NCBI RefSeq assembly: GCF_019802055.1
Contig: NZ_JAHVHW010000004.1
Coordinates: forward strand, 744,001-808,000
Source: Ferrimonas balearica
GTDB taxonomy: Bacteria > Pseudomonadota > Gammaproteobacteria > Enterobacterales > Shewanellaceae
Reading direction: 5' to 3'
Length of the DNA stretch: 64,000 nt
A model generated the notes under the pieces. That model searched no databases and was not told where the DNA came from. It saw only the letters and a list, made by a program, of their open reading frames with translations. The translations under genes were made by a program, and so were the position numbers. Shown piece by piece: positions 61,023-64,000 of this stretch; position 1 is the stretch's first letter; each line of letters begins with the position of its first letter.

Positions 61023-63293
61023 TTACTCGGTGTCGGTATCGGCCTCGTTGACCTCCACCCGATCCACCCGCTGCAAACCACGAGGCAGCTTATTGCCTCG
61101 ACGGCCACGCTCGCCCAGGTAGTGGTCCAGGTCAGCGCTCTTCAGCGTCAGTTTACGTTTGCCGGCCCACAGGGTGATCTGCGCGCCCACCGGCAGCACC
61201 ACCAGGTGCTTCACATACTCTTCGCGGCTCTTGGCCCGCTCGGAGGGGATGCCGATGATCTTGTTGCCCTTGCCCTTGGCCAGAACCGGCAGTTGGGCGA
61301 GCGGGAACAGCAGCATACGACCTTCAGTACTGATCGCCAGCAAACGGTCATTGGCCTGATCACGGATCCGTTGCGGCGGCAGCACCTCGGCACCCACCGG
61401 CACCGTCAGCAACGCCTTACCCGCCTTGTTGCGGCTGACCATCTCCTTGAACTGACCCACAAAGCCGTACCCGGCATCCGTGGCCATCAGGTAGTGGTCC
61501 TCCTCCAGGCCCATCACTACGTGTTCCAGCTTGGCGCCCGCCACCAGGTTGAATCGCCCGGAGAGGGGCTCACCCTGGCTTCGTGCGGACGGCAGGGAGT
61601 GTGGCTCGGTGGTGTAGGCCCGACCGGAGCTTTCCAGGAACACGACCGGCTGATTGCTGCGGCCTCTAGCGTGGGCCAGGTAACCGTCACCAGCACGGTA
61701 GGAGAGCGCTTCCGGCTCAACATCATGGCCCTTGGCGCAGCGGCCCCAGGCTTTCTGACTCATCACCACGGTAACCGGCTCAGCAGGCGTCAGCTCCTGC
61801 TCAGTCAGAGCACGGGCTTCACCACGCTCGACCAGCGGGCTGCGGCGGTCATCGCCGTACGTTTCTGCGTCCGCCAGCAGTTCCTTCTTCACCAGAGTTT
61901 TTAAACGGCGCTCAGAGGAGAGGATCAGCTCCAGTTTGTCACGCTCGGCTGCCAGCTCCTCCTGTTCGGCGCGGATCTTGATCTCTTCCAGCTTGGCCAA
62001 CTGACGGAGTTTGATCTCCAGGATCGCTTCCGCCTGCTTCTCGGACAGGCCAAAGCGGCTCATCAGGGCAGCCTTGGGCTCGTCCTCAGTGCGGATGATC
62101 TCAATCACTTCATCGATATTGAGGAAGGCGATCAGCAAACCATCAAGAATGTGCAGTCGAGCCAGCACCTTATCCAGACGATATTGCAGGCGGCGGCGCA
62201 CCGTCTCGGTGCGGTAAACCAGCCACTCAGCCAGGATCGACTTGAGGTCCCTCACGCCCGGGCGGTTATCCAGCCCCAGCATGTTAAGGTTTACCCGGTA
62301 GCTCTTCTCCAGATCGGTGGTGGCGAAGAGGTGGGCCATCACCTGATCCAGATCGATGCGGTTTGAGCGCGGTACGATCACCAGACGGACCGGGTGTTCG
62401 TGGTCGGACTCATCACGCAGGTCCGTCACCATCGGCAACTTCTTGGCCTGCATCTGGCCGGCAATCTGTTCAATCAGCTTACTGCCGGAGACTTGATGCG
62501 GCAGCGCCGTCACCACGATCTCACCGTCGATCACCTCATACACGGCACGCATCTTCACTGAGCCCCGACCGGTCTGGTAGATCTTGGCGATCTCCGCTTT
62601 CGGCGTGATGATCTCGGCGGCCGTCGGGTAATCCGGGCCCTGGACGAACTCCATCAGCTCTTCCAGTTCCGCCTTGGGATTCTCCAGCAGGTGGGCGCAG
62701 GCCGAGGCCACTTCCCGAGCGTTGTGTGGCGGAATGTCGGTGGCCATACCCACCGCAATGCCGGTCACGCCGTTAAGCAGAATGTGCGGCAGTCGGGCCG
62801 GCAGCAGCTTGGGCTCTTTCATGGTGCCGTCGAAGTTCGGACCCCACTCAACGGTGCCCTGCCCCAGTTCCGACAGCAGCACTTCGGAGAAACGGGAGAG
62901 GCGGGACTCGGTATAACGCATCGCTGCGAAAGACTTGGGATCGTCCGGCGCACCCCAGTTACCCTGACCATCCACCAGCGGATAGCGATAGGTGAAGGGC
63001 TGTGCCATCAGCACCATCGCTTCGTAACAGGCACTGTCACCGTGCGGGTGGTATTTACCCAGCACGTCACCCACGGTACGGGCGGATTTCTTGTATTTGG
63101 CGGTGGCGCTCAAGCCCAGCTCGCTCATGGCGTAGATAATACGCCGCTGTACCGGCTTAAGGCCGTCCCCAATGTGCGGCAGGGCCCGGTCCATAATCAC
63201 GTACATGGCGTAATTCAGGTAGGCCTGCTCGGTGAACTGGCGCAGAGGCTGCTGCTCCACACCCTCCAGACTCATCGCATTGTGGTCGGTCAT
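61023..63293 (-). CDS. parC: DNA topoisomerase IV subunit A
   Basis: A 756-residue decatenating topoisomerase subunit. The breakage-reunion domain has [28 protein letters not shown] (Ser87 and Glu91, the quinolone-determining positions, both wild-type) and catalytic Tyr127 in [27 protein letters not shown] is the coiled-coil exit, and beta-propeller blades with the degenerate G-K-G-x-K motif ([11 protein letters not shown]) fill the C-terminal third. ATG at 63293 is chosen over GTG at 63302. The start codon lies six bases after the stop of the PQQ-type dehydrogenase gene, so the two are probably co-transcribed. Confidence 0.97.
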   Translation of the reverse strand: MTDHNAMSLEGVEQQPLRQFTEQAYLNYAMYVIMDRALPHIGDGLKPVQRRIIYAMSELGLSATAKYKKSARTVGDVLGKYHPHGDSACYEAMVLMAQPFTYRYPLVDGQGNWGAPDDPKSFAAMRYTESRLSRFSEVLLSELGQGTVEWGPNFDGTMKEPKLLPARLPHILLNGVTGIAVGMATDIPPHNAREVASACAHLLENPKAELEELMEFVQGPDYPTAAEIITPKAEIAKIYQTGRGSVKMRAVYEVIDGEIVVTALPHQVSGSKLIEQIAGQMQAKKLPMVTDLRDESDHEHPVRLVIVPRSNRIDLDQVMAHLFATTDLEKSYRVNLNMLGLDNRPGVRDLKSILAEWLVYRTETVRRRLQYRLDKVLARLHILDGLLIAFLNIDEVIEIIRTEDEPKAALMSRFGLSEKQAEAILEIKLRQLAKLEEIKIRAEQEELAAERDKLELILSSERRLKTLVKKELLADAETYGDDRRSPLVERGEARALTEQELTPAEPVTVVMSQKAWGRCAKGHDVEPEALSYRAGDGYLAHARGRSNQPVVFLESSGRAYTTEPHSLPSARSQGEPLSGRFNLVAGAKLEHVVMGLEEDHYLMATDAGYGFVGQFKEMVSRNKAGKALLTVPVGAEVLPPQRIRDQANDRLLAISTEGRMLLFPLAQLPVLAKGKGNKIIGIPSERAKSREEYVKHLVVLPVGAQITLWAGKRKLTLKSADLDHYLGERGRRGNKLPRGLQRVDRVEVNEADTDTE

Positions 63294-63298
63294 GGTTC

Positions 63299-64000
63299 TC
63301 ACTTTCCGGCGTCGCCGGGGTTGTAACTGAGCCGGTAAATCCGGCCTTTGTAATCGTCAGAGATCAGCAGCGAGCCATCCGGGTGGGGCAAAAATGCCAC
63401 CGGACGAGCCAGGGGAGTCTGGCCATCAAGCCAGCCATCCACCACCACTTCGTAACCGCCATTCTCTCCCCCATCGGGGATCAGGGCACTGATGCGGTAA
63501 CCCACTTTGCTGCTGCGGTTCCAGCTGCCGTGCTCGGCGATAAAGAGCGCATTACGGTAGCGGGAGGGAAACTGTTCGCTCTGGTAGAAGTGCACCCCAA
63601 GAGGCGCAACATGGGCCTGAAGCCGGGCAACCGGGTCCACAAAATCGGCCTTCATTTGGGGGCTTGGAACAAACTCCGGATCAGCCACTTCGCCACCGTG
63701 CCAGTATGGGTAACCGAAGTGACTGCCCACTTTCTCCAGGCGGTTTATCTCATCCGGCGGTGAATCATCGCCCAGATGATCCCGGCCGTTATCGGAAAAC
63801 CAGAGCTGGCCGGTCTGTGGATGGAAGTCGAAACCCACGGAGTTACGTACCCCACGGGCCAACACCTCTCGGCGGCCCCGCTCCAGATCCAACGCCAGGA
63901 TGGTGGCATAGGGCTCAGCCGGGTTGCAGATGTTGCAGGGTGCCCCTACCGGCACCACAAGGCGTCCATCCGGCGCAAAATCCAGGTACTTCCAGCCATG
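63299..64000 (-). CDS. PQQ-type sugar (sorbosone) dehydrogenase, C-terminal part
   Basis: The gene runs off the right edge; 233 codons are visible, in frame to base 64000. The fold is the six-bladed beta-propeller of the GSDH/YliI family: [20 protein letters not shown] (sorbosone-dehydrogenase type with a Cys pair), [28 protein letters not shown] (metal/PQQ loop), [25 protein letters not shown] and a final [16 protein letters not shown]. Relatives are periplasmic PQQ-dependent aldose dehydrogenases. The signal peptide, expected upstream, is outside the window. It shares a transcript direction with parC. Confidence 0.85.
   Translation of the reverse strand, partial: HGWKYLDFAPDGRLVVPVGAPCNICNPAEPYATILALDLERGRREVLARGVRNSVGFDFHPQTGQLWFSDNGRDHLGDDSPPDEINRLEKVGSHFGYPYWHGGEVADPEFVPSPQMKADFVDPVARLQAHVAPLGVHFYQSEQFPSRYRNALFIAEHGSWNRSSKVGYRISALIPDGGENGGYEVVVDGWLDGQTPLARPVAFLPHPDGSLLISDDYKGRIYRLSYNPGDAGK

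Noticed and set aside
61159-61359. Short plus-strand frames within parC
   Set aside because: They are shadows of the parC C-terminal domain; nothing supports translation.

Overview
The window looks like chromosome from a marine-type gammaproteobacterium close to Shewanella, most likely Ferrimonas. This is inference, based on three things: a moderately high GC content read by eye; a gene order typical of that group (pepA-holC-valS opposite lptFG; gspAB; cca-uppP-folK-folB / plsY-tsaD / rpsU-yqeY-dnaG-rpoD; parC-plsC-rraB); and anaerobic-respiration genes (a decaheme OmcA/MtrC-type cytochrome and a five-heme nitrite reductase) next to GlyGly-CTERM proteases. No species assignment can be proved from the window alone.

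Layout. 1-2.7 kb: a TrmB-like methyltransferase translationally coupled to a YadGH-type ABC exporter (minus strand). 2.8-6.8 kb: a large secreted repeat-containing metallophosphoesterase and a putative zinc peptidase. 6.9-9.6 kb: an nnrS-nrfA unit behind a probable NsrR operator, for nitric oxide and nitrite stress. 9.56-10.02 kb: a long structured non-coding element with a second copy at 58.37-58.99 kb. 10.8-13.1 kb: decaheme outer-membrane lipoprotein. 13.3-16.9 kb: a YqfO-like protein and a periplasmic solute-binding protein paired with a GGDEF/EAL protein. 16.9-19.4 kb: a Tat-exported PLP enzyme and a periplasmic rhodanese. 19.65-21.95 kb: a compact HNH-HNH-methyltransferase cassette that looks like accessory DNA, ending near a second methyltransferase and tRNA-Ile(CAU). 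23.4-33.8 kb: a VOC protein, a ToxR/CadC-like membrane regulator and, divergent from it, a tandem pair of subtilases of which the first has lost every catalytic residue. 33.9-35.5 kb: a nucleoside hydrolase and a dense REP-like palindrome cluster. 35.5-54.8 kb: mostly housekeeping genes (valS, holC, pepA, lptFG, gspAB, cca, uppP, folKB, plsY, tsaD, rpsU, yqeY, dnaG, rpoD). 54.8-58.3 kb: a crotonase, a CheY-CheC protein, a PAS-GGDEF cyclase, a GNAT acetyltransferase and a 50-residue Arg-rich protein. 59-64 kb: rraB, plsC, a CAT-like acyltransferase, parC and the end of a PQQ-type sugar dehydrogenase.

How parts may work together. NnrS and NrfA share one promoter with an NsrR-like box at the presumed start of transcription. 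The two subtilases carry C-terminal GlyGly-CTERM-like tails (clear in the second, weaker in the first), which are normally paired with type II secretion and rhombosortase; gspAB lies in the same window but no rhombosortase does. The membrane regulator at 23.9-25.9 kb is placed to control the protease pair. Three separate c-di-GMP or phosphorelay proteins sit in two small operons with a sensory partner each.

The best candidates for undescribed biology are the HNH-HNH-methyltransferase cassette, the pseudoprotease/protease pair, and the long two-copy structured intergenic element with matching hairpins at both ends.
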